DNA of 64,000 nucleotides from Rhizobium sp. JAB6 (GCF_003024605.1 NZ_PYJQ01000009.1:1224303-1288302), one strand, 5' to 3'. Shown: positions 9,977 to 19,348, counted from the stretch's first letter. Numbers and translations: made by a program. Notes: generated by a model from the sequence alone, not told the origin.

Positions 9977-10192
9977 TCAGTCCTGATCGGAGCCGTCGGC
10001 CTTCGTCTCGTCCTCGCTGACGGGAATGGCATAGGAGCCGTTGAGCCACCGGGAAAGATCGACGGATCGGCAGCGATCCGAGCAGAAGGGGTAATGTTCA
10101 CGCAGCGAAGGACGGCCGCATTCCGGACAGGGACGCGTCTTTCGCAGCGGTTCGACCTTCGAACCGACCTTGATCTCTTCAGCTTTCGTCAT
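9977..10192 (-). CDS. yacG: DNA gyrase inhibitor YacG
   Basis: A 71-residue zinc-binding protein. The four zinc ligands are in CPECGRP and FCSDRC, followed by VDLSRWLNGSYAIP, which is the YacG signature. E. coli YacG binds the C-terminal domain of GyrB and blocks DNA binding by gyrase. The ATG at 10192 is chosen because the Shine-Dalgarno GGAAGGA (10202-10208) stands at a good distance; an in-frame ATG at 10213 lies inside maf without a ribosome site. The gene directly follows maf, and its ribosome binding site lies within the end of maf. Confidence 0.92.
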   Translation of the reverse strand: MTKAEEIKVGSKVEPLRKTRPCPECGRPSLREHYPFCSDRCRSVDLSRWLNGSYAIPVSEDETKADGSDQD

Positions 10193-10197
10193 GACAA

Positions 10198-10818
10198 CTA
10201 TCCTTCCTGCCATCCGGCGTGGACATCGAAGCCCTCGCCTACCAGCAGCAGCATGGTTTCATAAAGCGGCAATCCGACGACATTGGTGTAGGAACCGACA
10301 AGTTTCTGCACGAAGGAACCGGCAAGCCCCTGAATGCCATAGGCTCCCGCCTTGCCCCGCCACTGGCCGGAGGCAAGATACATATCGATATCCCGGCGGG
10401 AGAGACGCTTGAAGCGAACCTTGGTTTCCACGACCTTCTGGCGAGCCTTGCGGTCCGGCGTGATCAGGCAGATGCCGGTATAGACGACATGGCCGCGGCC
10501 GGAAAGCAGATGCAGGGCCGCAGCCGCCTCGTCGACGAATTCCGCCTTCGGCAGGATGCGCCGTCCGACGGCGACCACCGTATCGGCGGAAAGAATATAG
10601 CTCCCCTGCCAGGCGGCGTCGCTCTTGATGGCCGCAAAGGCGGCATCGCCCTTCTCAGCCGAAAGACGCCGCGCCAGCGAGCGCGGATGCTCCGACTTCT
10701 TCGGCGTCTCATCGATATCCATGGGCATGAGGCGCGCGGGCTCTATGCCTGACTGATGCAGGAGCTCGACGCGACGCGGCGATCCGGAGGCCAGTATCAG
10801 CTTATGTTTCAACGCCAT
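10198..10818 (-). CDS. maf: Maf-like nucleotide pyrophosphatase
   Basis: A 206-residue cytosolic house-cleaning enzyme of the Maf/Ham1-like fold, which hydrolyses non-canonical or methylated nucleoside triphosphates to monophosphates. Visible motifs are [14 protein letters not shown] at the N-terminus, ARRLSAEKG near residue 55, [15 protein letters not shown] (family SADT motif) near residue 75, and [11 protein letters not shown] near the C-terminus. The ATG at 10818 follows AGGTCGAG at a suitable distance; an in-frame ATG at 10836 lacks a ribosome site. It is followed by yacG, as in most rhizobia. Confidence 0.92.
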   Translation of the reverse strand: MALKHKLILASGSPRRVELLHQSGIEPARLMPMDIDETPKKSEHPRSLARRLSAEKGDAAFAAIKSDAAWQGSYILSADTVVAVGRRILPKAEFVDEAAAALHLLSGRGHVVYTGICLITPDRKARQKVVETKVRFKRLSRRDIDMYLASGQWRGKAGAYGIQGLAGSFVQKLVGSYTNVVGLPLYETMLLLVGEGFDVHAGWQEG

Positions 10819-10852
10819 CAGATCTCGACCTGTCATGCGGGAATGAGAGCCG

Positions 10853-10925
10853 GTTCTGGAGCATGATGCCGAAAAGTGTCAGAGGTTTTCGGACGACATC
10901 ATGCTCTGATCTATGCTTCCAGAAC
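10853..10925. repeat. Nested palindromic intergenic repeat between infA and maf
   Basis: The element has nested inverted repeats: the outer arms GTTCTGGA (10853-10860) and TCCAGAAC (10918-10925), the next pair GCATGATG (10861-10868) and CATCATGC (10897-10904), and an inner CCGAAAA/TTTTCGG pair. Such elements with GAGCATGATG...CATCATGCTC cores recur between genes in rhizobia. It lies at the 3' end of infA and could also act as a transcription terminator or mRNA-stabilising structure. Confidence 0.8.
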
Positions 10926-10931
10926 GGCGGA

Positions 10932-11150
10932 CTATTTGAAACGATAGGTGATGCGGCCCTTGGTCAGGTCGTAAGGGGTCATTTCCACCAGCACCTTATC
11001 GCCGGCCAGAACGCGGATGCGGTTCTTGCGCATGCGGCCGGCGGTGTGGGCGATGATCTCGTGCTCGTTTTCCAGCTTCACGCGAAAGGTCGCGTTCGGC
11101 AGGAGTTCGGTGACGACACCGGGAAATTCGAGGACTTCTTCTTTCGGCAT
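10932..11150 (-). CDS. infA: Translation initiation factor IF-1
   Basis: A 72-residue S1-like OB-fold protein that binds the A site of the 30S subunit during initiation. The sequence starts [18 protein letters not shown] and contains the family core [19 protein letters not shown] and [19 protein letters not shown], ending with the conserved GRITYRFK. The start at 11150 gives the exact family length and follows an AGAAG ribosome site; a longer frame to 11192 is rejected. It sits 141 bases after the phosphatase gene. Confidence 0.98.
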   Translation of the reverse strand: MPKEEVLEFPGVVTELLPNATFRVKLENEHEIIAHTAGRMRKNRIRVLAGDKVLVEMTPYDLTKGRITYRFK

Positions 11151-11291
11151 TAAAGCTTCTTTTCCTGTCGGTTGGGGCGGCGCCCATGCCAAAAAGCGGG
11201 GGTCGCCGGAAATTTGCGCGGAAACTACACAATCGCCGCGGTTTTGTGAACCTCGTTGATAAGGGTTTCTGCATTAGTTTCATTCGCAGCT

Positions 11292-11783
11292 CTATAGCGA
11301 GCCGCGATGTTCCACCAGCCTGCTCTCGATCAGGCCGAGAAGATAGTCCCTCACGCCGCGATAGGCATCCAGAATTTGCTCGCGCGTTCCGTCCGTCGCG
11401 GATGGGTCTATCGTCGGCCAATAGATGACGTCGACGGCATTGGCGCGCGTCAGTTCCAGCGCGGCATGATGCGCCTCGGGAGAGAGCGTGATGATGACAT
11501 CGAAGAAATCATCCTCCAGCTCCTCCATGGTCTGCGGCTGGCGGCGGCCGAGCGAAAGCCCGATCTCGGAAAGCACGATATCGACGAAGGGATTGCGCTC
11601 GCCGGCCCGCACCCCCGCCGAGGCGATATAAGTGCCCTGCGGCAGCATCTGCCGGGCGATCGCCTCGGCCATGGGCGAGCGGATGGCATTGAGGCCGCAC
11701 ATGAAGAGGATGGCGCCGGGGGATTTGCCCCCGGGCGATCCGCCATTGTGCTCGATCGCCTGCGGCTCGTCCATAGCAGTCAC
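11292..11783 (-). CDS. Low-molecular-weight protein-tyrosine phosphatase-like protein
   Basis: A 163-residue cytosolic protein with the phosphatase P-loop CGLNAIRS (Cys-X5-Arg-Ser, near residue 30) followed by PMAEAIAR, and the distal general-acid Asp in WPTIDPSA. These are the hallmarks of the low-molecular-weight PTP/arsenate reductase fold. The GTG at 11783 overlaps the stop of the UPF0262 gene (GTGA), supporting coupled translation; an in-frame ATG at 11774 is an alternative. No arsenic genes are nearby, so a tyrosine phosphatase role is more likely than arsenate reduction. Part of the murA-infA block. Confidence 0.85.
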   Translation of the reverse strand: MTAMDEPQAIEHNGGSPGGKSPGAILFMCGLNAIRSPMAEAIARQMLPQGTYIASAGVRAGERNPFVDIVLSEIGLSLGRRQPQTMEELEDDFFDVIITLSPEAHHAALELTRANAVDVIYWPTIDPSATDGTREQILDAYRGVRDYLLGLIESRLVEHRGSL

Positions 11784-12253
11784 CCGCGCCAGTAGAGCAC
11801 GCAGACGAGCGTAAAGAGCCGGCGCGCCGTATCGAAATCCACGCTGATCTTGCCGTTCAGCCGGTCCATCAGCGTCTGCGAGCCTTCGTTGTGAATACCG
11901 CGCCGCCCCATGTCGATCGCCTCGATGCGGCTTGGCGTGGCCGAGCGGATCGCCTCGTAATAGCTTTCGCAGATCATGAAATAATCCTTCACGATGCGGC
12001 GAAACGGCGTCAGCGACAAGATATGGGTAGCGACAACACCGCCGTCTTCCATGCGGATATCGAAAACCAGCTTCTGATCGACCAGCGAAAGATTGAGCAG
12101 ATAGGGGCCGCCCTCATGCCCGACGGGAGTGAAGCTGTTTTCCTCGATGAGGTCGAAAATGGCGACGGCGCGCTCATGCTCGACATCGGGCGTCGAGCGG
12201 CCGATCGTGTCGTCCAGGACCACATCGCTCAGCCGGAAGACGCCCTTGGCCAT
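11780..12253 (-). CDS. UPF0262 family protein
   Basis: A 157-residue cytosolic protein of unknown function, highly conserved next to hisD in rhizobia. Family blocks include [36 protein letters not shown], and the stretch [13 protein letters not shown] near residue 120. No catalytic motif is evident. It starts only three bases after the hisD stop and overlaps the phosphatase start, so it is certainly part of the same transcript. Constant neighbourhood with hisD and a PTP-like protein is the only hint to its job. Confidence 0.9.
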   Translation of the reverse strand: MAKGVFRLSDVVLDDTIGRSTPDVEHERAVAIFDLIEENSFTPVGHEGGPYLLNLSLVDQKLVFDIRMEDGGVVATHILSLTPFRRIVKDYFMICESYYEAIRSATPSRIEAIDMGRRGIHNEGSQTLMDRLNGKISVDFDTARRLFTLVCVLYWRG

Positions 12254-12256
12254 GCC

Positions 12257-13555
12257 TTACCCCTCGAGATTGAGGCGGATCGCAACCGACCGCGCATGGG
12301 CATCCAGCCCCTCGGAATTGGCAAGCGCGATCGCCGCCGGCCCGAGTGCGCGAAGCTGCTCCGGCCCAACCCGCAGGATCGACGTGCGCTTGACGAAATC
12401 GAGTACCGAGAGCCCGGAGGAGAAGCGCGCGGAGCGAGCCGTCGGCAGCACGTGGTTCGAGCCGCCGACATAGTCGCCGATCACCTCCGGCGTATGACGG
12501 CCGACGAAGATCGCGCCCGCATTGCGAACACCGGCCAAGAGCGGCTCAGGATCGTCGACCGCCAGCTCCAGATGCTCGGCCGCGATGCGGTTGGCAAGCG
12601 GTACCGCCTGCTTCAGATCGGAGACCAGGATGACGGCGCCGAAATCGCGCCAGCTGGTTGCCGCCGTCTGCGAGCGGCTGAGCTGCTTCAACTGCCGCTC
12701 GACCGCCGCTTCCACCGCCCGGCCGAATTCGGCATCGTCGGTAATGAGGATTGATTGCGCGCTTTCATCGTGCTCGGCCTGCGCCAGAAGATCGGCGGCG
12801 ATCCAGTCGGGATCGTTATTCTTGTCGGCGATGACGAGCACTTCGGACGGGCCCGCGATCATGTCGATGCCGACGGTGCCGAACACCTGGCGCTTGGCGG
12901 CCGCCACATAGGCATTGCCGGGGCCGGTGATCTTGTAGACCGGCTTGATCGTCTCGGTGCCATAGGCGAGCGCTGCAATCGCCTGCGCGCCGCCAATGCG
13001 GTAGATCTCCTCAACGCCGGCCATACGGGCGGCAGCAAGCACGGCCGGATTGACGGCGCCGCCTGAGGCCGGCACGACGATGACGACGCGCTCGACGCCG
13101 GCGACCTTGGCCGGCACGGCGTTCATCAGCACCGAACTCGGATAGCTCGCCGTGCCGCCCGGCACATAGAGGCCGACAGCTTCGATCGCCGTCCATCGTG
13201 ACCCCAGACCGACGCCGAGATCGTCTTCATAAATATCGTCCTTCGGCAGCTGCCGGCGGTGATGCGATTCGATACGGGTGGCGGCGACCTTCAACGCGCC
13301 AAGCACTTCGGCCGGAACAGCGGCAATCGCCGCATCGATCTCGGCTTCGCTGACGCGCATCGGCGTTACGGCGAAATCGACGCCGTCGAATTTTTTGGAA
13401 TAGTCCGCAAGGGCGGCGTCGCCGCGCGACCGCACATCGTCGATGATGCCGCGCACCACCGCATTCACATCCTCGGACACTTCCCGCTTGGTCGTCAGGA
13501 ATGCGGCGAACTGCTGCTCGAACCCTTCCGACGCCTGATCCAGCCAGATAGCCAA
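12257..13555 (-). CDS. hisD: Histidinol dehydrogenase
   Basis: A 432-residue zinc enzyme catalysing the last two steps of histidine biosynthesis (L-histidinol to L-histidine with NAD, EC 1.1.1.23). Clear family blocks are YVPGGTASYPSSVLMNAVPAKVAG, GGAQAIAALAYGTET, GPGNAYVAAAKRQVFGTVGID and the catalytic region AAEHLEL. The start is a TTG at 13555: the normal N-terminus AIWLDQ follows it directly and GGAAGGA stands at a proper distance, while upstream in-frame translation is unlike the family. It is separated from the UPF0262 gene by three bases. Confidence 0.95.
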   Translation of the reverse strand: MAIWLDQASEGFEQQFAAFLTTKREVSEDVNAVVRGIIDDVRSRGDAALADYSKKFDGVDFAVTPMRVSEAEIDAAIAAVPAEVLGALKVAATRIESHHRRQLPKDDIYEDDLGVGLGSRWTAIEAVGLYVPGGTASYPSSVLMNAVPAKVAGVERVVIVVPASGGAVNPAVLAAARMAGVEEIYRIGGAQAIAALAYGTETIKPVYKITGPGNAYVAAAKRQVFGTVGIDMIAGPSEVLVIADKNNDPDWIAADLLAQAEHDESAQSILITDDAEFGRAVEAAVERQLKQLSRSQTAATSWRDFGAVILVSDLKQAVPLANRIAAEHLELAVDDPEPLLAGVRNAGAIFVGRHTPEVIGDYVGGSNHVLPTARSARFSSGLSVLDFVKRTSILRVGPEQLRALGPAAIALANSEGLDAHARSVAIRLNLEG

Positions 13556-13614
13556 ACTGATAATCCTTCCATCGAGGCCGCCTTCAGCAGCCGCATTCAA
13601 CCGTTCTGAGCCTA

Positions 13615-14055
13615 TCAACCCGCATCCGGATGTCGAGGCTTGTGGGCCGTTTCCCACGCGCCGCCGATATCCGCAAGCTGCGCCTCGATGCATTCGACAT
13701 CGAGCGCGATCGTGGCATTGGCGGCAAGGGCAAGCTCGATCGTGCCGTCAGGCCCCTCGCCCTTCTGCTCGAAGCGGATCGCGAGCAGCGACAACACCTC
13801 GTCGCGCTTGCGCCGGTCGATGCCAGTGGACCGCACGGCCTTGACGCGCTTGAACACCAGCGCCGAACGATGGCGTTCATAAGGCTTGTTGCGCCGATCC
13901 GACTGCTCCCAGACGAAACGATTGGCTGCGAGCGAAAACTGCTCCTGCTTCGGCGCAAAGGACATGTCGCCGACCTTGAAGACGCTATCCTGCATATAGG
14001 CAGAGATGACATCCAGGTCCTCGGTGTCGAGTGCCATTAGCTTGAGATCGCTCAT
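13615..14055 (-). CDS. DUF2948 family protein
   Basis: A 146-residue cytosolic protein of unknown function found in alphaproteobacteria between murA and hisD. The family pattern is visible in LKLMALDTEDLDVISAYMQD, then FSLAANRFVWE and RVKAVRSTGIDR. The start at 14055 (MSDLKLMALD) matches the family; the frame extends to 14103 without support. No active-site motif is seen. Gene order murA-DUF2948-hisD is constant in rhizobia, which suggests co-regulation rather than a shared pathway. Confidence 0.88.
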   Translation of the reverse strand: MSDLKLMALDTEDLDVISAYMQDSVFKVGDMSFAPKQEQFSLAANRFVWEQSDRRNKPYERHRSALVFKRVKAVRSTGIDRRKRDEVLSLLAIRFEQKGEGPDGTIELALAANATIALDVECIEAQLADIGGAWETAHKPRHPDAG

Positions 14056-14176
14056 TCGTCCTTCATCTCCGATCGCGCCGGTCAAACGGCCGGCAAATGC
14101 CATTGCCGAGATTTCCCTGTGCGAGATTTCCCTATGATGGACATAAAATGGGAGCGCAAAAGACGCAACCGAAGAA

Positions 14177-14192
14177 AGCGGGCTTGCCCGCT
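14177..14192 (-). terminator. Possible terminator after murA
   Basis: A hairpin with arms AGCGGGC (14177-14183) and GCCCGCT (14186-14192) lies about 75 bases beyond the murA stop. Read on the minus strand it is followed by a T-rich stretch (TTTCTTC). A second small hairpin (TGTCGC/GCGACA, about 14237-14255) lies closer to the murA stop. The tail is weak, so read-through to DUF2948 is possible. Confidence 0.45.
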
Positions 14193-14264
14193 CTCTTCGC
14201 GCCGACGGGTGGAAAAGGACACGTCGCGCAAAACTTTGTCGCGACTTTGCGACAGAGACAGGCC

Positions 14265-15557
14265 TTAGTCGCTGATGCGCTCGATCACTGCGCCGCAGCG
14301 CGTCAGCTTGTCTTCCAGCCGCTCGAAACCGCGATCCAGGTGATAGATGCGCGACACCACCGTCTCGCCTTCGGCGGCAAGACCGGCGATGACGAGCGAG
14401 ACGGAGGCACGAAGGTCGGTCGCCATCACGGGGGCGCCCTTCAGCTTCTGCACGCCCTCGATGCGCGCGGTCTGGCCTGCCAGCGAGATCTTGGCGCCGA
14501 GGCGGGCAAGCTCCTGCACATGCATGAAGCGGTTTTCGAAGATGGTCTCGGTGATGTGCGAAATGCCGCCGGAGCGGGTCATCAGCGCCATGAACTGCGC
14601 CTGCAGGTCAGTCGGAAAGCCGGGGAACGGATCGGTGGTGACGTCGACCGGCTGGATGCCGCCGCCATTGCGCATGACTCGGATGCCGTTATTGGTGGGC
14701 GAAACCGTGGCGCCGGCGCGGCGCAGGCTTTCGAGCGCGGTGTCGAGCAGCGCCACATCGGTGTTTTCGAGCGTGACATCGCCGCCGGCCATGGCGACGG
14801 CCATGGCATAGGTGCCGGTCTCGATCCGGTCGGGCAGCACGCGGTGGCGGGCGCCGGAGAGCGAGGTGACGCCTTCGATGGTGATCGTGCTGGTGCCGGC
14901 GCCGGAGATCTTGGCACCCATGGCGATCAGGCAGTTGGCGAGATCGACGATCTCCGGCTCGCGAGCCGCATTGCCGATGATCGTAGTGCCGCGGGCAAGC
15001 GTGGCGGCCATCATCAGCACATGCGTCGCGCCGACGGAAACCTTCGGGAAGTCATAGCGGGCGCCGATGAGGCCGCCCTTCGGCGCGGTGGCGTTGATAT
15101 AGCCGCCGTCGATTTCCATAGTGGCGCCGAGCGCCTGCAGGCCCTCGATGAAGAGATCGACCGGACGCGTGCCGATGGCGCAGCCGCCGGGCAGCGAGAC
15201 GCGCGCCTGGCCCTCGCGGGCGAGCAGCGGCCCGATGACCCAGAAGCTCGCGCGCATCTTGGCGACGAGCTCATAAGGCGCGGTCGTATCGACGATGGTG
15301 CGGCAGGTGAAATGGATTGTGCGGGAATAGCCGTCTTCCTGGCGCTCGCGCCGGCCGTTGACGGCGACATCGACGCCGTGATTGCCGAGGATGCGCATCA
15401 GAAGCTCGACATCGGCGAGATGCGGCACGTTTTCGAGGGTCAGTGTATCGCTTGTCAGAAGCGAGGCGATCATCAGCGGCAGGGCGGCATTCTTGGCGCC
15501 GGAGATCGGAATGATACCGTTGAGCTCATTGCCGCCGACAATCCTGATACGATCCAT
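14265..15557 (-). CDS. murA: UDP-N-acetylglucosamine 1-carboxyvinyltransferase
   Basis: A 430-residue cytosolic enzyme for the first committed step of peptidoglycan synthesis (transfer of enolpyruvate from PEP to UDP-GlcNAc, EC 2.5.1.7). The family opening [14 protein letters not shown] with [11 protein letters not shown] is intact, the catalytic Cys is in [13 protein letters not shown] (Cys near residue 126, the fosfomycin target), and the C-terminal [13 protein letters not shown] block is present. The start at 15557 gives the normal length; the longer frame to 15632 is unlike the family. First gene of the leftward housekeeping block. Confidence 0.97.
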   Translation of the reverse strand: MDRIRIVGGNELNGIIPISGAKNAALPLMIASLLTSDTLTLENVPHLADVELLMRILGNHGVDVAVNGRRERQEDGYSRTIHFTCRTIVDTTAPYELVAKMRASFWVIGPLLAREGQARVSLPGGCAIGTRPVDLFIEGLQALGATMEIDGGYINATAPKGGLIGARYDFPKVSVGATHVLMMAATLARGTTIIGNAAREPEIVDLANCLIAMGAKISGAGTSTITIEGVTSLSGARHRVLPDRIETGTYAMAVAMAGGDVTLENTDVALLDTALESLRRAGATVSPTNNGIRVMRNGGGIQPVDVTTDPFPGFPTDLQAQFMALMTRSGGISHITETIFENRFMHVQELARLGAKISLAGQTARIEGVQKLKGAPVMATDLRASVSLVIAGLAAEGETVVSRIYHLDRGFERLEDKLTRCGAVIERISD

Positions 15558-15701
15558 ATAAGCAATACGGGCGAGGCCCGCCTTTCCTGATAGTCCCGGG
15601 CGCCTTGAGTGCCGGCGCCAGGTTTCGTGCACCTTGGTAAAAGGCGCTCTTTAGACGAAATAGATTAACGCATCAATTCGTTTGATGATGGGCGACATCA
15701 A

Positions 15702-15998
15702 TCATTGCGATTCGTCCCTTTTTGCGGCGGTTTCAGCACTATTCACAGGCTTTGCCGCCGGCAGCCCATCCGTCTCGTCGGCCTGCCCGGCACGCCGCGC
15801 CCGCACCTGCTGCTTGCGGCGGGACAGGTTCTCCCGCAGCTTCTGCGCGGCACGCTCGCGCCGCCGATCCGCTTCCGTGACCTGCTTGCCGCCCACGGGC
15901 GCACCCGCTTCATCGCCAAACCCGTCACCTGCCCCACCGGGCGCCGAACCGCCCCGCAAAGCCCGCCCACCATCGATTTTCGTCTTGTCCGCAGCCAT
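15702..15998 (-). CDS. Small conserved basic protein of unknown function
   Basis: A 98-residue, strongly charged protein with a Gly/Ala-rich N-terminal part and a basic helical segment around residues 45-75 (DRRRERAAQKLRENLSRRKQ). It has no signal peptide, membrane segment or recognised domain and probably is partly disordered. The start at 15998 (MAADKTKIDGG) is preferred over the frame start at 16064. It lies between murA and tRNA-Thr on the murA strand; a nucleic-acid-binding role would fit the charge but is not shown. Confidence 0.6.
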   Translation of the reverse strand: MAADKTKIDGGRALRGGSAPGGAGDGFGDEAGAPVGGKQVTEADRRRERAAQKLRENLSRRKQQVRARRAGQADETDGLPAAKPVNSAETAAKRDESQ

Positions 15999-16154
15999 GA
16001 TTTTCCCATAGCGGAAAACGCCTGCCTTCAAAAGACCGACACATTTTTTCCAGCTATCTTTCAAAGAACTTGCAATTTGCGGCTTGCACTCCGCCCCGAC
16101 CTATGGCAATAGCCGCCTCGCCCAATACGGCGCACTTAAGTGGCGCCACGGAAT

Positions 16155-16229
16155 GCTGCTATAGCTCAGGGGTAGAGCACTCCCTTGGTAAGGGAGAGGC
16201 CGAGAGTTCAAATCTCTCTAGCAGCACCA
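16155..16229 (+). tRNA. tRNA-Thr (anticodon GGT)
   Basis: A 75-nt cloverleaf: acceptor GCTGCTA pairing with TAGCAGC, D-arm TAGCTCAGGGGTAGAGCA, anticodon stem CTCCC/GGGAG around TTGGTAA (anticodon GGT, Thr), T-arm with GAGAGTTCAAATCTCTC and an encoded ACCA end. It borders the IS-rich accessory region on its 3' side, a usual position for an integration site. Confidence 0.97.
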
Positions 16230-16863
16230 GTTTTCCCCCTGAAAATGCTGAACATTCTGGTTCTCAAGGGTTCCGTAACCGCTCACGGGTACACGCATAG
16301 TTTTGAGAATGGCCCAGCCGAGCAAAGATGCACAGACCGCGGTCTAAGAATATCTGCGTAATTTTGACCCGATAAAGCCCACTAATATTCCTCGGTGTCA
16401 AATCCTCGGATAAGCTTCCACATTAGACGGATTTCGGCATTGTCTCCCCGTCGGACTTGTAGTCGTTTTGCAACCGTGCTCCGCGAGGTCCGTATGTTCT
16501 TCGTATCGTCGTAAAACACGACGTTCCTGTCCGCCATGGGCTTAAAAAAGGGAGTTGAACTGCCCCCAATTTCGACCGGACACTCGGCATAAGCAGAAAG
16601 GCTCAAGCACAGGCTTGAGGACATGTGTGGACGCCTCCGGGTGCGCAAGAAGAATCTTCGTGTGATGGCGTCGAAGTTTGGTGCGGACATGTGTTCGGCT
16701 TCTTTTGCGGCGAAGCACCGCCGCCAGCCAGTATGGATTACGCGAGCTCGATCCACTTCAGGCTTACGTGCTGCCAGCACTTATCCTCAATCTGGTTCTC
16801 CGAGCCCCGTTCAAACTCTTCGGCCATGCGATCCTGAGACCTTCATTGCTGCACGGGTATTCA
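16230..16863. other. Region between tRNA-Thr and the first IS110 transposase
   Basis: This 634-base stretch has no gene I can support well. A minus-strand frame (16382-16780, up to 132 residues) ends in a plausible charged segment (TVAKRLQVRRGDNAEIRLMW) but its N-terminal half looks random; it may be a gene remnant. The last ~250 bases should contain the terminal region of the IS110 element. Confidence 0.4.
16382..16780 (-). pseudogene. Possible remnant ORF in the island
   Basis: An open frame of at most 132 residues with no recognised family. The C-terminal half (VVFYDDTKNI followed by TVAKRLQVRRGD) reads like protein, whereas the N-terminal half is rich in Ser, Cys and His and looks non-coding. 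No ribosome site was identified for the first Met or for the Met at residue 31. It may be the tail of a disrupted gene, and it may equally be chance. Confidence 0.2.
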
Positions 16864-17877
16864 TTAGGCTGGCTGCATATAGGATCCTCCGTGCTTTAGA
16901 ATTGCCCAGACGACGCGAGCCATCTTGTTCGCTAGCGCTACGATCGCCAGCATCGGTGGCTTTCTGTGCAGAATGCTGGCGAGCCAAGCGCTTGGATTGA
17001 TCTTCCCACGCCTCACCCAAGAGACGACGGCACTGGCGCCCATGATCAGCAGACGTCTGAGCGTCCGTTCGCCCATTTTGGATATTCGTCCGAACCGCTG
17101 CTTTCCTCCGGTGGATCGCTCAAGCGGGGTCAAGCCAACCCATGCCGCGAAGTCACGTCCCTTCCGGAAGGTCGCTGGATCGGGAGCAAGGGCCGCAATT
17201 GCTGCCGCTGTCACCGGGCCAATCCCCGGCACAGAAGTCAACCGACGCGTATCTAGGTCCTCACGCGCCCGCTTTCGGATTTCCTTGTCGAAGTCTATTA
17301 GCTGAGCTTCACACGATGAGAGATGCTGCCACAACGAACGCAGGATGCTTTGAGCTGCGGGCGGCAGATCATCATCATTCTCGATCACCTCCAGCATCTT
17401 TGCAGAAGCGGCTGCACCCTGCGGGAAGATGTAACCAAATTCTGCCAGATGGCTTCGTATCGCATTGAGAAGCTGGGTCTTCTGGCGCACCACCAGATCT
17501 CGTGCGCGAAAGATAACACTCGCGGCCTGCGATGCCTCACTCTTTACACGAACGAAGCGCATGTCCGGCCGCTGCGCCGCCTCCGCGATTGCCTCGGCGT
17601 CAGCAGCATCGTTCTTCTGCCTCTTCACGAATGGCCTGACGTAATCCGGAGGTATCAGAAGCACTTCATGGCCTAGCTCTTCCAGCTGCCGCCCCCAATA
17701 ATGTGCTGTGCCACAAGCCTCCATCGCTATCCTGCAGGAGGGAACTGACATCAACAGCGTGGTGAGTTGCGGTCGCCGGACCTGTCGACGGAAAACGACA
17801 CGTCCGTCTGCAGCTACGGCGTGCAGCTGGAAAACATGCTTGGCGACATCCAAGCCGATGAGAACTATCTGTGTCAT
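16864..17877 (-). CDS. IS110 family transposase (first copy)
   Basis: A 337-residue transposase of the IS110 type, which uses a RuvC-like DEDD domain and a C-terminal Ser domain and is guided by a bridge RNA in characterised members. The acidic residues are visible: Asp10 in LIGLDVAKH, Glu53 in MEACGTAHYW, and Asp90/Asp93 in KNDAADAEAI. The C-terminal transposase_20 block GIGPVTAAAIAAL and the motif GRISKMGERTLRRLL follow. The gene appears full-length and intact. IS110 elements have no long terminal inverted repeats, so the exact ends cannot be set here. Confidence 0.92.
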   Translation of the reverse strand: MTQIVLIGLDVAKHVFQLHAVAADGRVVFRRQVRRPQLTTLLMSVPSCRIAMEACGTAHYWGRQLEELGHEVLLIPPDYVRPFVKRQKNDAADAEAIAEAAQRPDMRFVRVKSEASQAASVIFRARDLVVRQKTQLLNAIRSHLAEFGYIFPQGAAASAKMLEVIENDDDLPPAAQSILRSLWQHLSSCEAQLIDFDKEIRKRAREDLDTRRLTSVPGIGPVTAAAIAALAPDPATFRKGRDFAAWVGLTPLERSTGGKQRFGRISKMGERTLRRLLIMGASAVVSWVRRGKINPSAWLASILHRKPPMLAIVALANKMARVVWAILKHGGSYMQPA

Positions 17878-17954
17878 AGGGTCAACCTCCTGGTGCTGGA
17901 CATCCTCGATATTGCCACAACGGTGGCGAAGGAGGCGTCCACTCCATCAGGCTT

Positions 17955-18344
17955 ATGTCTAACGAGTATCGACACGTTGAATTGCTGACGGGTGATGTTC
18001 GCCGCAGGCGGTGGACAACCGAGCAGAAACTGACAATCATTGAGCAGAGTTTCGAGCCAGGCGAGACGGTATCTTCCACCGCTCGCCGCCATGGCGTTGC
18101 GCCCAATCTGCTTTACCGGTGGCGCAGGCTCTTGAGTGAGGGAGGTGCTGCAGCCGTGGATTCTGACGAGCCGGTTGTTGGCAATTCGGAAGTGAAGAAG
18201 CTGGAGGACCGCGTCCGCGAGCTGGAGCGCATGCTCGGCCGCAAAACGATGGAGGTCGAAATCCTCCGCGAAGCCCTTTCCAAAGCGGACTCAAAAAAAC
18301 GGATATCGCGGCCGATCTTGTTGCCGAAGGACGGTTCCCGATGA
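17955..18344 (+). CDS. IS3 family transposase OrfA
   Basis: A 129-residue DNA-binding protein with a helix-turn-helix (RRRRWTTEQKLTIIEQSF, then TARRHGVAPNLLYRWRRLL) and a leucine-zipper-like helix (about residues 77-105). It is the upstream frame of an IS2-like IS3 element. Near its end the run of seven A at 18293-18299 is a classical -1 frameshift site; the -1 frame is open from there into OrfB, so a fused OrfAB transposase can be made. The OrfA stop overlaps the OrfB ATG (ATGA at 18341-18344). Confidence 0.9.
   Translation: MSNEYRHVELLTGDVRRRRWTTEQKLTIIEQSFEPGETVSSTARRHGVAPNLLYRWRRLLSEGGAAAVDSDEPVVGNSEVKKLEDRVRELERMLGRKTMEVEILREALSKADSKKRISRPILLPKDGSR
18293..18299 (+). other. Heptamer slippery site for -1 frameshifting in the IS3 element
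   Basis: Seven consecutive A followed by C. OrfA is read in one frame up to this point, and the -1 frame is open from here through codons for KTDIAADLVAEG into OrfB, which is the usual fusion junction of IS3-family transposases. Confidence 0.75.
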
Positions 18345-19147
18345 AGACCGTCGCAGACACGCTTGGCGTTTCCCGTTCAAACCTCATCGAACGGTTAAAA
18401 GGCAGATCGACGCCGCGCGGGCCCTATCACAAGGCCGAGGATGCAGAGCTTCTGCCCGCCATTCGCAGGCTGGTGGATCAAAGGCCAACCTATGGCTATC
18501 GGCGGATCGCCGCGCTCCTCAATCGCGAAAGGCGAGCCGCCGATCAGCCTGTCGTCAACGCCAAGCGGGTTCATCGCATCATGGGCAACCACGCAATGTT
18601 GCTGGAGAAGCATACGGCCGTTCGCAAGGGCCGCATCCATGACGGCAAGGTCATGGTCATGCGCTCGAACCTGCGCTGGTGCTCCGACGGTTTGGAGTTC
18701 ACCTGCTGGAATGGCGAAGTCGTTCGTCTCGCCTTCATCATCGACGCCTTCGACCGCGAAATCATCGCCTGGGCGGCAGTCGCCAATGCAGGCATCTCCG
18801 GCTCAGACGTACGCGACATGATGCTGGAGGCGGTCGAGAAACGCTTCGGCGCAACCCGAGCCCCGCATGCTATCGAGCACCTCTCCGACAATGGTTCGGC
18901 CTATACCGCACGGGAGACACGGCTGTTTGCCCAGGCGCTCAATTTGACGCCCTGCTTCACTCCGGTCGCCAGCCCTCAGTCGAACGGCATGTCCGAGGCA
19001 TTCGTGAAAACTCTGAAACGGGATTACATCCGCCTATCAGCTCTACCGGACTCCGAAACGGCGCTCCGGCTCATCGACGGATGGATTGAAGATTTGTATG
19101 AGGCAGGTTCTGTCAAGCAGTCATTGGCTTCTCCTTCTAACTCCTGA
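18341..19147 (+). pseudogene. IS3 family transposase OrfB, 3' end truncated
   Basis: The rve/DDE domain is present with its catalytic residues: first Asp in WCSDGLEFTC, second in HLSDNGSAYT and Glu in SNGMSEAFVKTLKRDY. Translation follows the IS3 family until about DGWIED (codon near 19090). The usual ending (a Tyr-Asn...Pro-His-Ser...Leu stretch of about 20-25 residues) is missing and is replaced by unrelated sequence up to a stop at 19147. The element therefore has lost its right end, probably through a later insertion or recombination, and should not be mobile by itself. Confidence 0.8.
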
Positions 19148-19348
19148 CTGGACTGCGTTGGCATGCAAGCGCACTCGGCGCATCGACTTGTATTCGGCGA
19201 GAATCTGATCTCAACCACGATCCCATTCATGGGGGGCCAAGCAGTGCGGAAGAGCAGCGCTACACTACAACACGGTGGATGTTATCCAGACCATCTTCAA
19301 TCTCGGCAGCCGCTCTTCTCTCCAGTCGCCCGTCGGCGCTTGGAACTG

